Origin: Flabesymbios commensalis
Lineage: Eukaryota > Annelida > Polychaeta > Terebellida > Flabelligeridae
Length of the DNA: 64,000 nt
NCBI GenBank assembly: GCA_964017125.1
Contig: OZ024903.1
Location: 80,090,416-80,154,415, forward strand
Reading direction: 5' to 3'
Both the position numbers and the translations under genes were made by a program. The notes under the pieces were generated by a model. The model searched no databases. It saw only the letters and a program-made list of their open reading frames with translations, and was not told the origin of the DNA. This document shows, one piece after another, positions 24,345 to 37,627 of this stretch; position 1 is the first letter of the stretch; each line of letters begins with the position of its first letter.

Positions 24345-24735
24345 ACTTTTTTTCGCTAGTTGCCATAGAAATCAAATTGTTACATGGAGATTTAAGTGTT
24401 TCACATCTTCATCTATCCAGTTGTCTGCTACCGGTGGTCTGACTGTCAGACCTGATGGGGCAAGGTTCACTCTTGTACAGCGACTCAACGCTCCGAGCGT
24501 CACTGTTATGAGAGTGAAGGGGAAAGGTGGTGTTTCAAGACTTCGCACAAACAGTTTTTTACGTTGGTTTCCATAGGAGTCAAAGGGTTATATGAAGAAT
24601 AAAGTGTTTCCAAACCTCGCGCTAACAATTTTTCTCGTTAGTTGGCATAAAGAATAAAGGGTTTTATGCTCTTGTTAAAATATATTTTTTCGTTAGTTGC
24701 CCGCGAGATCAAAGAGTTAAACTTATGAAGATTTA
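24345..24735. repeat. degenerate tandem units (CGTTAGTTGCCATAGA...)
   Basis: Four or so diverged units sharing TTTCGTTAGTTGCC, ATCAAAG-GGTTA and AAGTGTTTC. Spacing is irregular (~75-125 bp). Confidence 0.5.
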
Positions 24736-24994
24736 AATGTCTCTAATAAATGTCCCAATGCCATGTGATGAAAAAATGAGATATAATTTATTGATATCAT
24801 TGAAAGTTAGCCGGTAAAATTGAGGGGGTAATTTGAACTAGAGGGGGTAACTTGAAACTAGTTTCAGATTACCCCCGGGGGTAACCTAAAGAGGGGTAAT
24901 CTAAAACTATTACACCGACCGGAGTCAGCGGATTTGTTTGGGGGGGGGGGGGGTGCGGGAAACGTAAAGTCGCCCGGCCGTATTTTATCATTGC

Positions 24995-25210
24995 GTATAC
25001 GTACGGGAAAATGATTGCGTACGTACGGGATAATGATTGCGTACGTACGAGATCATGATTGCGTACGTACGAGATCATGATTGCGTACGTACGGGATAAT
25101 GATTGCGTACGTACGGGGCTATGATTGCGTACGTACGGGATACATTGCGTACGTACGGGATAATGATTGCGTACCTACGGGATCATTATCGCGTACGTAT
25201 GGGATATTGC
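24995..25210. repeat. 22-bp minisatellite with GTACGTAC core
   Basis: About nine units of ATGATTGCGTACGTACGGGA-type sequence, preceded by a poly-G tract at about 24940-24953. Each unit carries the self-complementary GTACGTAC. Confidence 0.93.
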
Positions 25211-25810
25211 CAATTTTTTTTTTTCTTCCTATGTCCCCTCTGGGTCTTCGTAGATGTGCAAGTAAGAATGAGAGATTCGAAAACTAGACAAATTTGCATG
25301 CAAGAAAAAGTTGAAAAACTCTACTGACTAAGACTAAGTCAGATAAATCGACCAGCCTCCCGGACTAAGTATGTTTAATTAATTCTGTTTCTGCCGCGTC
25401 GTAAAATAACTGCTATCGCCAATTTTTAAATTACTTGCCCCTTCAGCCGCATATTTCGTCATGCAATGTAGGCCCTATACTCACTTCATAATAATTTGAT
25501 ATTGTATAGTTTATTAATGTTTTACATGAGAAATGTTTGATGTATCTCTTTAAATGAAATTTAAAAAATATCATTGTTTTTTTAAAGTAAAACCATTTCC
25601 TAATGAGCTATATCTGATTACTCCGGATTTTTCTATTTTTGACATAAACATATAGTTTATTGTCAACTTTTAAATTTCCTTGCCGCTTCAATTGTATTGT
25701 CTCTTGCAATTTATACCGATTTCAAATTAATATAGATTATTTATTTAATCGATGTATGAAATATAGGCTATATCTATAAATTAAGTACAGTAATTATGTC
25801 TACATGGGTT

Positions 25811-25979
25811 TTAACCCGCTGAACACGAAATTATCATGCTATTATTCTGTTTCTGAAACGCTATTATTTTATGACGTGATGGTTATCTCATGCAATCAGA
25901 CCCGGAGATCTCCGGGCCTCGTATCTGAATGGCCTCCCTAAATTGCGGAGATCTCAGGGGCTCGTCACAAACGGGTTAA
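25811..25979. mobile_element. short TTAA-flanked MITE
   Basis: Ends TTAACCCG (25811-25818) and CGGGTTAA (25972-25979), with an internal palindrome CCCGGAGATCTCCGGG. The TTAA ends suggest a piggyBac-type target. Confidence 0.55.
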
Positions 25980-26464
25980 TGCACGTTTCTTTAGGTTTTT
26001 TTTTGATCACACCTAGTACATAGTTTTGCGAAATTTGCAGTGTACGTCTTGATGGCAGAGAAGCAGGAGAACGAGCTGGCAAATTTCGTGAAAATTGGCT
26101 GACAATTAATAGAGTAATCTGCCGAAAAACGAGCTACCACTATAAATACACGAAGTTTCTTTGTCTGTTTAGGATGACTAGCCCTACAAGCCGGCTGGGC
26201 AGGCCTATCGATAATTGTTTCATTGTTTGTCTGTAAAAAATATAATTAGTCAGTGATACCTTACTGATTTCGAAAGGGAAAAAAACCTTGGCTGAAATTG
26301 GTCTCAGTGAAGCGAGTTGGTGTACCACTTAGGGAGTTAGGGCGCGGTGGACGATCCGCGACACACGTGTGTGTGTACTGAATTCAGTATGTTATGTCCT
26401 GGTATAGTATTGGCTGAATACACTTGTCTTGTATTGTCTTCTCTGTCGCTGACCAAATCAATCA

Positions 26465-27110
26465 TACACATTCGCTGTCAAAATCAAGTACACGCAGTCG
26501 GTGTCCAAATAAAACATACTTGATTTTCAAATCAAACATACACAGCCGATTTTAAAATTAAACTTTCATAATCACTGTTCAAACCAAACATACTCAATGA
26601 CCGTCCACTTATATACAGTCATATTCATCCGTGTCCAAATATGGAAAACACACTCGCTTTTCAAATCAAACATGCACTGTCGCTTTTCAAATCAAACATA
26701 CACAGTCGATTTTCAAATCAAACATACACAGTCGTTTTTTCAAATCAAACATACACAGTCGCTTTTAAAATCAAACACAAACAGTCGCTTTTCAAATCAA
26801 ACATACAAAGTCGCATTTCAATTCAAACATACACAGTCGCTTTTCAAATCAAACATACACAGTTGCTTTTCAAATCAAACATACACAGTTGCCTCTCAAA
26901 TCAAACATACACAGTCGTTTTTTTCAAATAAAAATACACAGTCGTTTTTTTAAATCAAACAAACACAGTCGCTTTTCAAATCAATCATACACAGTCGCTT
27001 TTCAAATGAAAATACACAGTCGCTTTTCATATCAATCATATACATTCACTTTTCAAATGAAACATACCCTGTGGCTGTTCTAATCAAAAATACATTGTCG
27101 CTGAGCAAAT
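26465..27110. repeat. 26-bp minisatellite (CATACACAGTCGCTTTTCAA)
   Basis: About 24 units of CATACACAGTCGCTTTTCAA followed by ATCAAA, more diverged at both edges. Open frames across it are periodicity artefacts. Confidence 0.95.
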
Positions 27111-27830
27111 AAAATAATATAGTCTACTCAGTAGCATCGAATTTTAATTTTTTTATAGTTATTATGTGGAGAAAATGAAAAACTTATTTTAGCTGTTTCT
27201 GTATATACTCTAGTCTCTTTGTTTGAGCTCTTAAAAATAAAAACCGCTACACCAATTATATGCAACCGTTGATTTTTTATTATTAACTAGAGAGAGAAAA
27301 GTCGCACTAATCATAGATCGGTAACGTGGCCATGCTTTATTTTACTCTGTAATGTTTTTCTATGATACTTCCAAGAATACTAGAAATAAGACTGTCACAG
27401 AATCCAGAACCATGTTGCCTTGCTGTGTATTTACCGGCTTAATTGGTTGTCTCTGATTTGTCGTGTCTTCCGTTCGTTCTCAGGGATAAACACGCGGGAG
27501 TAGTACTACAACCGTAAGATACATGTGAGGCGTAGTGGACCATATTCCCGATTTATAGTAAGGTCAAGTGACGAGAAAATCACAATCAACAAAACATGAT
27601 AACATTCAAGTATTGTTATATCCACTCAACGTTTTAAGCGTTACATTACTACAATCCTATGCATTATTATTCTTTTGAATTTTGCATTTATACACCTTTA
27701 AACATTGTAATATTTTTATATAAATAATTCAATATAATTAACAGCACACCCCTCTCAAGGTGGAGGGGAGGGGGGGGGGGGGTACTCAGGCTACTCGAGT
27801 ACACTCCTCAACCTTGTTCTAATGAATTTT
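27111..27830. other. unassigned AT-rich stretch
   Basis: No gene, RNA or repeat family recognised. A poly-G tract lies at about 27770-27782. Confidence 0.5.
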
Positions 27831-28180
27831 TACCTCTGCCAAAGGAGGTTCGATTTTTCGTCATGTTGGTGTGTCTGTCTGTTTGTCTATCCGTCCGTCC
27901 GGCAGCATGATAACTTACAAAGTAGTGAACGGATTTGCATGCAAACTTTTAACAGAGATGTGTTTCGGGCCATGGAACAATCGATTACTTTTTAGGATGA
28001 TTCCGATTACGATTCGGATCCAAAGGAAATTATTTTTTCGGTCGTGTTGCTTTCTTGTCTGTCCGTCAGCAGGATCACTTATTTTGTAATGAATTGCTTT
28101 GCATAAAAGTTTTACCAGAGGTGTGTCGTGGGCCAAGGAACAATTCATTATATCAAGTAAGTCCAGCCACTCCCACTGAT
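27831..28180 (+). repeat. dispersed repeat, two diverged units with GTCTGTCCGTC
   Basis: Two tandem units (27831-28030 and about 28031-28180) share a TTTCG-TC-TGT head, CTGTCTGTCCGTC, a GAACGGATTTGCATG-like block and a GGGCCA(T/A)GGAACAAT block. This resembles a repeat widespread in aquatic invertebrates. Its mobility class is unclear. Confidence 0.55.
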
Positions 28181-28649
28181 GACCTTTGTCATGACATTTC
28201 CGATATGGGTTTTTCTGTACGCGAACTGCAATGTTTGTCAAATAATACTGTCTTGTTCAATCATTTAAATTAAAAGTAACTAAATCGGAATTTGCAGATC
28301 TATTTGATGGTAATATTTGTAATTAGAGTAAGAATATGTAGCCCGGCGAGGAGCGGATCATATCACATAATATTCACCATATATATCACCATATCACATG
28401 ATATTCTTTTGCATAATTATCTAATTGCAATATTCTACTACAATTATATTTTCTACAACTTCCACTGTTAAGGCGTAGACATAAAAGTGCACACAAAAGT
28501 GCACACAAAATAAGCTACTAGAGTATATCAAGATGATCTGACTAACAGAGTATGTCAACTGCTAGCCAATAATAATTCTGCAAACAGAATCTTTTTAAAC
28601 TTAATTCTACGTGCTTTTTAATATTTGCAAATATCATTTTTGTAAGTTA

Positions 28650-29713
28650 TCTTCTTTTGATCTAGATCCGTTACATACATCGCTACTAAAGAAAAGTATT
28701 TTACCACTCATCACTGAAATAGCCGATTACTCCCTCTTAACTGGTCACGTTCCAGAATAATTCAAGGTAGCTCATATTACTCCATTGTTCTTAAATAAAT
28801 CCCTGGACAAATACGTTTTGAAAAATTACAGACCAGTTTGTAATTTACCATTTGTATCAAATAAAACATGAGCGTGCTGTAGCTAAATAGCTAAATTGCT
28901 ACAAACCTACCTCACAGCCAAACTCAGCATTCATCGGCATATCGCAAGCATCACAGTACACAAACAGCTCTCTTATGTGTACAGAATGATATCATTCAGG
29001 CTATTGATAGCAGAAAATCTACTATCATCGTATATCTTGATCTATCCGCAGCATTTGATAAAATAGATCACGCGGTACTACTTCATCGACTTAAACATGA
29101 CTTTGGCATTACTGGCACAGCTCTGAAATGGTTAGGTTCATATTTGAGTAATAGAACACAAACAATCAAAATTGGCGATGCGTTTTCTACAAAACAGAAA
29201 CTTTTATTTGATGTACCGCAAGAATCTGTTCTAGGTCCAGTGCTGTTCTCACTATACTCATCCCCTGTCGCTAAAATAGCGAGGGAATATGGTCTGTGTG
29301 TCCAGCTTTATGCCGATGACACAAACTTTATCTCTCATTCACGTCTTGTGGATGGGGAGATGCGTTGGTAAAGGTCGTGAAATGCGTCAAGGAGATCAAG
29401 GCGTGGATGGTGCCAAAAAGTTCAGTTGAATGGGGATAAAACCTAGATTGTTTTGGTCGGTGCCCCACTTGCTAATTCTGGTGTCTGTTATCTTGCTCAT
29501 GTCAAAATTGATAAGCATTCTATACCAATCAGTACTTCTGTTAAAAAGCTCGGCCTAATTTTTAATAATCATCTCAATATGGAAGAACATGTTAGGTCAC
29601 TGTGTCGTTCGTGCATGTTTTATCTCAGAAACATTTCCAATATACTTTGTTTACTTCCTCACAAAATTGCAGAACAACTTATACTTGCCTTTGTAACATC
29701 CATATTGGATTAC
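28650..29713 (+). mobile_element. LINE reverse transcriptase fragment (CR1/Jockey group)
   Basis: Conserved blocks in order: LDPLHTSLLKKSILPLITEI, KNYRPVCNLPFVSN (28828-28866), IVYLDLSAAFDKIDHAVLL (about 29018-29075), FGITGTALKWLGSYLSNRTQ, VPQ-SVLGPVLF, LYADDT (29309-29326), and the post-RT KKLGLIFNNHLNMEEHV ... FVTSILDYC. At least three frame changes and stops interrupt it, so it is dead. It is 5' truncated and stops where the SINE at 29716 begins. Confidence 0.88.
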
Positions 29714-29715
29714 TG

Positions 29716-30021
29716 CAAAATGAAATGAAATGAATCGGGCTTCAGGCAACCTTTGTGCACAAATAGGCTAAACTGGGCCAGGAGGACTGAGGATGGTGAG
29801 ATGAATGAGATGACACTGTCCTCCAGACACAGGATTCGAAATTCGAGCCCTGTCGGTCTGAGGCCGAGCACGCTACCTCTCGGTCTTGGAAGCTCCCCAC
29901 AATACTGAGTTTGACACGTGGATGGGGAAGAAACTTTTTTGTTTCTTTCAAACCGCCGAGACCGGGAGCCGAACCCCGGACAGTAGTATGAGGTGTACTG
30001 GCCAACCAGAAAACCATCATT
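29716..30021 (-). mobile_element. SINE, minus strand, inserted at the end of the LINE fragment
   Basis: The complement contains a B box (GGGGTTCGGCTCCC), the spacer AAGAAACAAAAAAGTTTCTT, the second tRNA-like part (GACCGAGAGGTAGCGTGCTC...), the tail domain and an ATTTCATTTCAT tail at 29717. Same family as 38439-38749. Confidence 0.85.
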
Positions 30022-32765
30022 CATGTAATATATAGTCGGGCTATGATCAGTTTAACGCTTTTAATGCTCGAAAAATGGCATATGGTTGGTTTAACGTTGA
30101 CACCATCACCCCCTCCTCCTGTAGGTGTTTGGTGGAGGACACACCCCCTTGGACCCGCCCCCCACCCTAAGGCATTGCACAACACACAGACATGCTCAGA
30201 CCTGTCTTGGATGACGTCAGCATAGTTTGGTAAGCAGAACACTAATTGGGCATTATGACGCCAAGTGCTTTATTTTGATCGGGTGGTTCAAAATATTAAT
30301 GAGCATCTGCATAATGGCAACATATTTTATATTTAGGGTCATTGGGTTGATGACTCATCCTTGGATGATGAATGAGCGTCATGTTTTGAGGCTGGGAACA
30401 TCAATGTGCATGATGAATGAGCATCATTGTCATATTATATGAAATTAACTTTATTTTCAATATTAAACAAACATTAATCAATATATCAATACCAATATAT
30501 CAATATCAATATCAATTTATCACTATATCGATATATCAATATATCAATATATCAATATATCAATATTATCTTATGCAATAAACAAGAGTATTTAAACAAG
30601 GCAAATAAACAAGGCAAATATTTAAGCATCAGTGTTTGTATATTGCTGTGATTGTATGTACATACAAACTAGGCTTGATTTCTAGGTTAGATTCGTGAAA
30701 CCCAAAAACCCCAGTGTGTTAAAACTGGCCCATCAAGTACATGTAGGCTACTCTGACCTTTAACAAGGTATTTAAAATCGAATGAAAAGCTACTTTGTGT
30801 AGAGTAAGTTAATCATCCCCTTGGATTTTAAAGTGTGTATCTACCACTTTACAAAGTGGCATAATTTATTATGCCAATTCATTTTCCAGGACCGTTTCCT
30901 CCTCCATATTGGAATCCATAACATTCCACCTGATATGTGCCCACTGATTGGAATATCTGGGCATCTGCCACAGATTGAAGTCTGTGATCATAGACACAAA
31001 TCCGTGCAAAAATTTTGTTGTGTGTGGCCGCATATTGGAATCTGTCAAAACAGAATGCAATAATTGGCCTATTTCTTGAAGTACGCAACATATTATTTGA
31101 CCTATAATAATCATGGAATTATAGGCACATAGCTGTTTTCTCACCATAATATTAACAACGTATCACTGTATAATTTAGGGTAATACCATTGGATTCTGTT
31201 GAATCATTTAATTGACGCAATAAGAGAGTATTGTACAACGCATTGAGGCTAAGCTTGAACCGTGATCAACACGTTATAAATTACTACAAATTATAACGAG
31301 TCATAATGAAATTAAATATTTCAATCACCCTTTTCATAATCAGGGCCTATGCACCACTACGTCATGACATATTTTGAATAAAATTCATTAAATAAAAAAA
31401 GATATAATTCCTCACAGTGATGTGCTTTCGTTTATTATCTTTATCATCGGATATTTTATCAAAGTACAAAGTAGATCGCTTGCATCATATACATGGGGGT
31501 GATAAATGTAGCAATAAGAGCGAGAGAGCTAAACGGTTTCAGAATTGACATTCCAGAATTGACAGTAAAGATATGCAGGGCCTACCAATAAAGAATTGAT
31601 GTATTATCATATACTTGTATATCAAATAATTATTTATTTGTATACTATTAACTGAGAAAGTATAAGCAAAATTAAAAAATTCTGGTTATCAAGCCGTACG
31701 GGTGGTTTTATACAATTTATTTTCAAAATCCCAGCAGTTGTCTAAATACACGGTGGCAGATCAGTTCATGATTTTTAGTCACTGTAGATCTGGTAATGTT
31801 TTAATTTTTGCGAATTTCGCGGGGAAGACTAATTCAAGAATCCCGCGAAAATTATTATTATAATAGCGCTACTAAAGATAAACGAAAGTTCGCGAATTCT
31901 AAGATTCGTGAAAAGTTCAGAAATTCCCGAAAATTTAAACACGCGAAAATTACAAGACCTACAATATTGCTTGCCTAGTTACGGAGACAGATGACCGGTG
32001 TCACTGACGATGACACGCTACTGATTCATTACACTTAAACTGACAGCATGATACTCGACACAGATTGTAAGACTATCCGGGCACAGTTATTGCATAAGAT
32101 TAAGCCTATTTAGAGTCTGAATAGCTGCGCAATGGGACTCTTAGAGAAGCATGACGATCCACCTACTTCAAGAAAAAGGTCGTTGCATGATTATCATAAA
32201 TCTATTTACAAAGGTATCTAAATAGAGTGATTGATGAATAAAACTCAGACCTATAATCTGATAATATCGAGTAAGCGCACATATACTTAGAAACATTCAA
32301 TAATGCACAAAATATTTACCGCACCAAACTGTTGTTTCATAGTGGTGGCTATAAAAACAGCCCTTACAAATGTCACTACGATAGAAATCAAACAAGTGTC
32401 ATACCTTTTTTATACTTTCACGTTTTCTTACCAATTTGTTATGATTATGAAAGAAACCGGTGGCGACAGAAGCTTATTGCTTATCAAGATCACCACCTAC
32501 TTCAATTTTTACCATATTGTTATTTCTTAATTCCGTATTAAATTTTGTGATTAAAATACTTCTGGATATGTCTCAATTTGTAATAAGGACAGGCCCAAAA
32601 CATCAAGTGCCATTTTAGACTCATACACCATATATTATATGGAAAAGATAGCATAGTATGCATAATAATCCAATAGCATGATCAAAACAATCTGGGTACA
32701 CACCACATCACTTCAATTTTAACAAATAATAGACCAAAGCACATTAGTTTAATAACAATGCAAAT
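30022..32765. other. unassigned stretch with AT microsatellite and a small MITE-like repeat
   Basis: No gene supported. Includes an (ATATCAAT)n tract at about 30478-30565 and a short element at about 31793-31969 with inverted ends (TTTTAATTTTTGCG / CGCGAAAATTACAAGACC) and internal TTCGCG motifs. Confidence 0.5.
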
Positions 32766-34812
32766 AATTAAACTTGATATGTCTTTTGAATACATTTATT
32801 GAAGATAAATTAATTATATCATCCAATAAAGCATTCCATAACCTTATTCCTGCATTTGCTGCACATTGTCTCCTTACATTAGTACGAGAGTATTGGAAAA
32901 CATGTTTTTTCTCCTACTTGATCGTATATTTATATGAATTTGAATAAGATTTTGTATATTTATTAGAAGAAGATTATGTAATGCCGTAAACATAAAAATT
33001 GCCATAGCATACTCCAGAAGATTTGGAAATGTAAGAATAAATAACAGTTTAAACAATGATTTTGTATGCTCTTGATAAAAAGTTCTATGGACCATTCTGA
33101 TAAATTTCTTCTGTAATAATGTTATCTTATTTAAAAGATACCCACTGGCTCTGCCCCAAACTTCACAACAGTAAAGCATATATGGCAAGCATAAACTATT
33201 ATAAAGCATAGTTAGCAATGAAGTAGATAATAATCGACTAACCCTCTTTATACCATAATACTTATTGTGTAGCTTTGAAACAATTTGCTTTATGTGACTG
33301 TGCCAATTTAATTGATCATCAATTATAACTCATTAAAATTTAGTTTCATTCACCTTATTTATCAACTTATTGCCAAAACTTATTTGAATATTTTGTTTGA
33401 CTTGACATTTGCAAAAAATCATATAATTTGTCTTGGAGATGTTCAATGATAATTTATTTAAAGCAAACCATTTGTCCAACTTCATTAATTCATTACAAAA
33501 CGCTATACTTAATTTGTATCATCTGCAAATATTATAAATTTAAAAATATTTCACACATATACCATATCATTTATATACAAAATAAATAATTTAGGTCCTA
33601 ATATACTACCTTGTGGCACGCCACAACACATTTTTATTGGGTCAGAATTTTGATTATTATAAAACACACATTGTGATCTTTCTTTCCAATAACTGTCCAA
33701 CTGTCTCTAATCGCATATCTATTCAACTTTTGTAACAGCAATGTATGATCAATGGTATCGAAAGTTTTTTTTAATCTATAATCACACCAATTGTACTTAG
33801 CTTATCATCTATCGACTTGGTGAGTTGTTCATGCAGATCAATCAGGGCATAAGAAGTTGTTGAGTTATTTCTGAAACCATATTGACTATTTGATAGAGTA
33901 TTATTTATCTCTAGAAACGTATTCAATCGATTAATAAAAAGTTTTCCAAAATCTTTGAAAATTGTGGCAGTAAATAAACTGGTCTATAATTAGTAAAAGA
34001 ATCCTTCAGTCCTGATTTAAAAATAGGAATTACCTTTGCAATTTTCATTCGATCAGGAAAAATTCCTATTTCAAAAAATATGTTAGCTATATGACTTAGT
34101 GGAATGGCTAAAAAAGAAATGCATTCCTTTCCCAACGCAAAATAAATGCCGGAATGATCCAATGATGTCTTATTCGGACGTGAATTTACAGCTTTTAACA
34201 CTTCATTTACAGTAACGGGTTCCAAGAAAAATGATTTTTTCGAAGGCTCACTCATAGTATCAAGAATTGATCCATTTTTTTCAATTTTTTTAGCTAGCTT
34301 CGGGCCTACAACAACAACAAAAAGTTTAAACCCGTTAGCTATAGATTTACTTGTCTTATATATCTTGCTATCATACTTAACACAGTTTGTGGAGCTGCTG
34401 ATTGATTATTCCTTTTAATTATAGCATTTATTGTACCCCAAGTTTTTTTTTAAATTTGATTTACTTTGACGTAAGAGTTCATCATAATAATTTATTTCAG
34501 CTTTTCTCAAGATAGATGTCAACGTATTCTTATATTGTTTATATTTACATTCTGATCCCACCATTTTATTTTTCTTGCAAGCTTTAATTAGTGCTTTATT
34601 AAGCAATGTTTTTTTATGTTGTTTCATCTTTTAAATCTTGGATTCATATGGGCAATATCTGTCTAATCAAATAATAAAATCAATAAAATTATTATAACTA
34701 CCATCTACATAAATATAATTTGTTACAAAGTCCTAGTCTGTGTTCTTCACATCCTCAAAAAATTTATCCTTATTTAACATGCTAACCATATCACTACGCA
34801 TAAAACTATTGT
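32766..34812 (-). mobile_element. 5'-truncated LINE, minus strand
   Basis: From right to left: a linker region (YKQYKNTLTSILRKAEINYY at about 34545-34486), the RT N-terminus (FLEPVTVNEVLKAV ... GIFPDRMKIAKVIPIFKSG ... NYRPVYLLPQFSKILENF at 34230-33935), degraded palm segments (IDLKKTFDTIDHTLLLQKLN near 33790-33720), and the C-terminal segment with TMLYNSLCLPYMLYCCEVWG ... NKITLLQKKFIRMVH (33212-33090). The style is CR1/Jockey group. Several stops and frame changes; no 5' endonuclease seen. Confidence 0.85.
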
Positions 34813-34825
34813 GTAGGCCTATGTA

Positions 34826-35125
34826 TGGTGTCCGGATAGGGCCATCTCGCACCTTCGTTGTTTAAAATCTCGCTCTTTCGCATCGCCCTTTTTGTAGTTT
34901 TTGCACGTTTGTTGTTTCTTACTCTCGGAGTTTCGCCCTTTCATAGTTTCGCATCGCCCTTTTTTTGTTTCCTAGTCTCGTTGCTTCGCAGTCTCGTTGT
35001 TTCGCATCGCCCTTTCGTTGCTTCGCATCGTCCTTTCATTGTTTCGTAGTCTCGCATTTCCGTTGTTTCGCATGGGCCTTTCGCAGTTTCGCATCGCTGT
35101 TTCGTTGTTTCACAGTTTCTTTGAT
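34826..35125. repeat. TTCGTTGTTTCGC-type satellite with shared head
   Basis: Starts TATGGTGTCCGGATAGGGCC, followed by ~300 bp of diverged TTTCGTTGTTTCGCATCGCC units. The same head precedes the satellite at 56275. Confidence 0.85.
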
Positions 35126-35129
35126 GATA

Positions 35130-35640
35130 GAAAACTAATTTGCATAATCAAAAATTTCCGCCATCTAATTTGCCGATTATCACATTGTGCTTCATAACTT
35201 TGGAACAAAAGAAGATAGAAACACTTATAAGGGTCAAAATAATTAGAATTAAATGTGCAATACTGTGTACGTATGCCTTATTCTGATATCAAAGGTTTAA
35301 TTTGCATAAATTAAAGATGGCCGCCATCTGATTGTCTCATTATCATGTTATACTTGATAACTTTGGAGCAGATACGGATATAAACACATATGAAGTGTCA
35401 AAATACATCACAATTGAACTACTGAACTTAAAATACTGTGAAAGTAGTTGTACTATGATACAGGAACTTAATTTGCATAACTTTAAGATGGCCGCCATCT
35501 GTTTCGTAGATTATCACATTAAGCCATATGCCTCATAATTTTGGAACAAATAAAGTTATCAACATGTATGACATGTCAAAATGCACCATACTTATATTTG
35601 CAATACTGTGCAATTTTGTACATTATGATAACTAAGGCTT
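35130..35640. repeat. three ~180-bp tandem units
   Basis: Units share TTAATTTGCATAA, AAGATGGCCGCCATCTG, GATTATCACATT, CATAACTTTGGAACAAA and GTCAAAATACA. They directly follow the satellite at 34826 and may belong to the same element. Confidence 0.75.
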
Positions 35641-37600
35641 TATATAGATAAAATTAAATATAATAAGTAAGTCAAATAACTTTTTGACGTCACTTTTCGG
35701 CCAGTATGGCCATTTGAGTGACAATTCATAGTAAAAATCTCCTATTTTGTACAGTAAAAGTGGTAGAGCAAAAAAAACTAATAACATGTCCGCACTAAAA
35801 TATTCAGTTTAAAAAGTTTGCTAATATTATGATGGTGCTCCTGTAGCGAGTTTGATGACATATTGCAGCGCATGCACTACAACACAGTATATTGAGTATA
35901 AAAAAGAAATGAATATAAAATGAAGTCAGTATTCCTCAATAACATTCGAGAGATTGTGTAAAAAAAAGAAAATAATATTAATCATAGCCGCCATCTGCTT
36001 TCCAGTTATCAATTTATGGGAAACTTTTGAAAAAAATAACTGATTTACCGCCATATGATTAGCTACTTGTCAATTTAGAGCACAATATTAGAGCAAATTA
36101 ACTGTTTTACTACTTTTTGGATCTGTAATTTTTGTAATCCGTGCGCCGCTTTGAGTGACATTCGTGCGTTAGAAGTCGTTGATGATTTGACGAGAACGTT
36201 GGATGAACGTTTTCATTTATCGTGTGCGTCGACCTCTGCGCACATTTTCTGTCCGCATGTTCAAAAATGTGAGCGTCAGACCAGCGCCAGTCTAACGCTA
36301 GGCACAAGTAGACCACACGCTCTAAATTCGTTGTGCTTCCGTTTACCGAAGTTTGTGTCAGTCACACAAAAACGACGCACAGTCGACGCATAACAAAATA
36401 AAAAAGAACAATTTGAGTCCGGATTGTGAAATAGTCCCAATGAATGCACAACGTGCTTTCGACGCAAATAGCGAATGAACAGCGTTTTGCTAACGCGTTG
36501 GACGCATACAGTGCACATTAAACCCTAAAATGCTGATGTCGACGATTACAGTCAACTTTATTAGTTTGTTTTGAACATATCTAACCATTTTTAAAAGAAA
36601 AAATGTGTTCTAAATTTATAACATTATATGTTAGGACGTAATTTCGACAAAATAAAAACAAATTCTGCACTTAAAGCCGTCTATCGTGTGAAACACCACC
36701 TCAAATAATTAAAAATAAAATGCCGTTTTTTGGAGCTCCAAGGGTTAAGCTGCAGAAATGCTGTCGCTCGAGTGCTGGGCGAACTGCCGACGTGTGCCCA
36801 GCGTTTGCTCCGAGCTCTCATGCAGCGCAGGGCAGACACATAGTCCGCGACTGCCCGGCGCCCTCAATGGGCAGCCATGTGATACAAAGCAAACGTATTT
36901 GGCATTGATATAACGTTGTTCTATCGCGCCCTACTTGTTGCTGGCGTTCTTCTGGCGAGTATATTTGTGTGTTCATATGCGTTCAACATGTTAAGTATAC
37001 CCAACTTCCTTTGGCGATTACACCGGGCACAAAAATATGCGTAGCGTTAGTGCAGCACCCTCAACGAACCAGTAACGAGTGCTGACGCACGACCGACGCA
37101 CGAAAGACTCTCCAGCAAAAATAATCAATTCCCAGTGCGTGGGTCGTGCGTCGACTATGTGTGACTGAGCCTTACGGACAGAAAAAAAAATACAAAATTG
37201 AGCGCGCATATTTAGCGCCCCATCCCACATGTTCCTAACGAATGTCTAGCGAACACATACCGTATATGGGGCGTGCTGAATGCTTTATGACTTATTTGTG
37301 CCTCGCGCTGGCGATGCGTGGTGTATTCGTTGCCTTTCTCGCCCTGCTAACACGCAACGCGGTGTCGAAACGCTGTGTATTCGCTGATTCATACACCTGA
37401 TTTATTTATAACACGCTGTATATTCGTCCTAAACTCGCTGGCTCTTCCCACATCCTGACAAAATTCATGGACGCACAACGACGCACTGCTCTAATTTTTG
37501 TCACTCAAGGCGTGTGCTGTGCGTCGTGTATACATGTGTGACTGGGGTATAAGCTGCGCACATATGCATTAGTAAAAAAAATATTTGTGTGTGGAACTAT
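35641..37600. other. unassigned stretch
   Basis: No gene supported. Around 36130-37540 there are scattered GACGCAC and GTGTGACT motifs in both orientations and a GC-rich patch at 36735-36860, suggesting worn DNA-transposon sequence, but no clear ends. Confidence 0.4.
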
Positions 37601-37627
37601 ACATCTTAAATATAAAGGGGAACCACC

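Noticed and set aside
26597-27083. Frames with IKHTQSLFKSN repeats
   Set aside because: 26-bp minisatellite read in all three frames.
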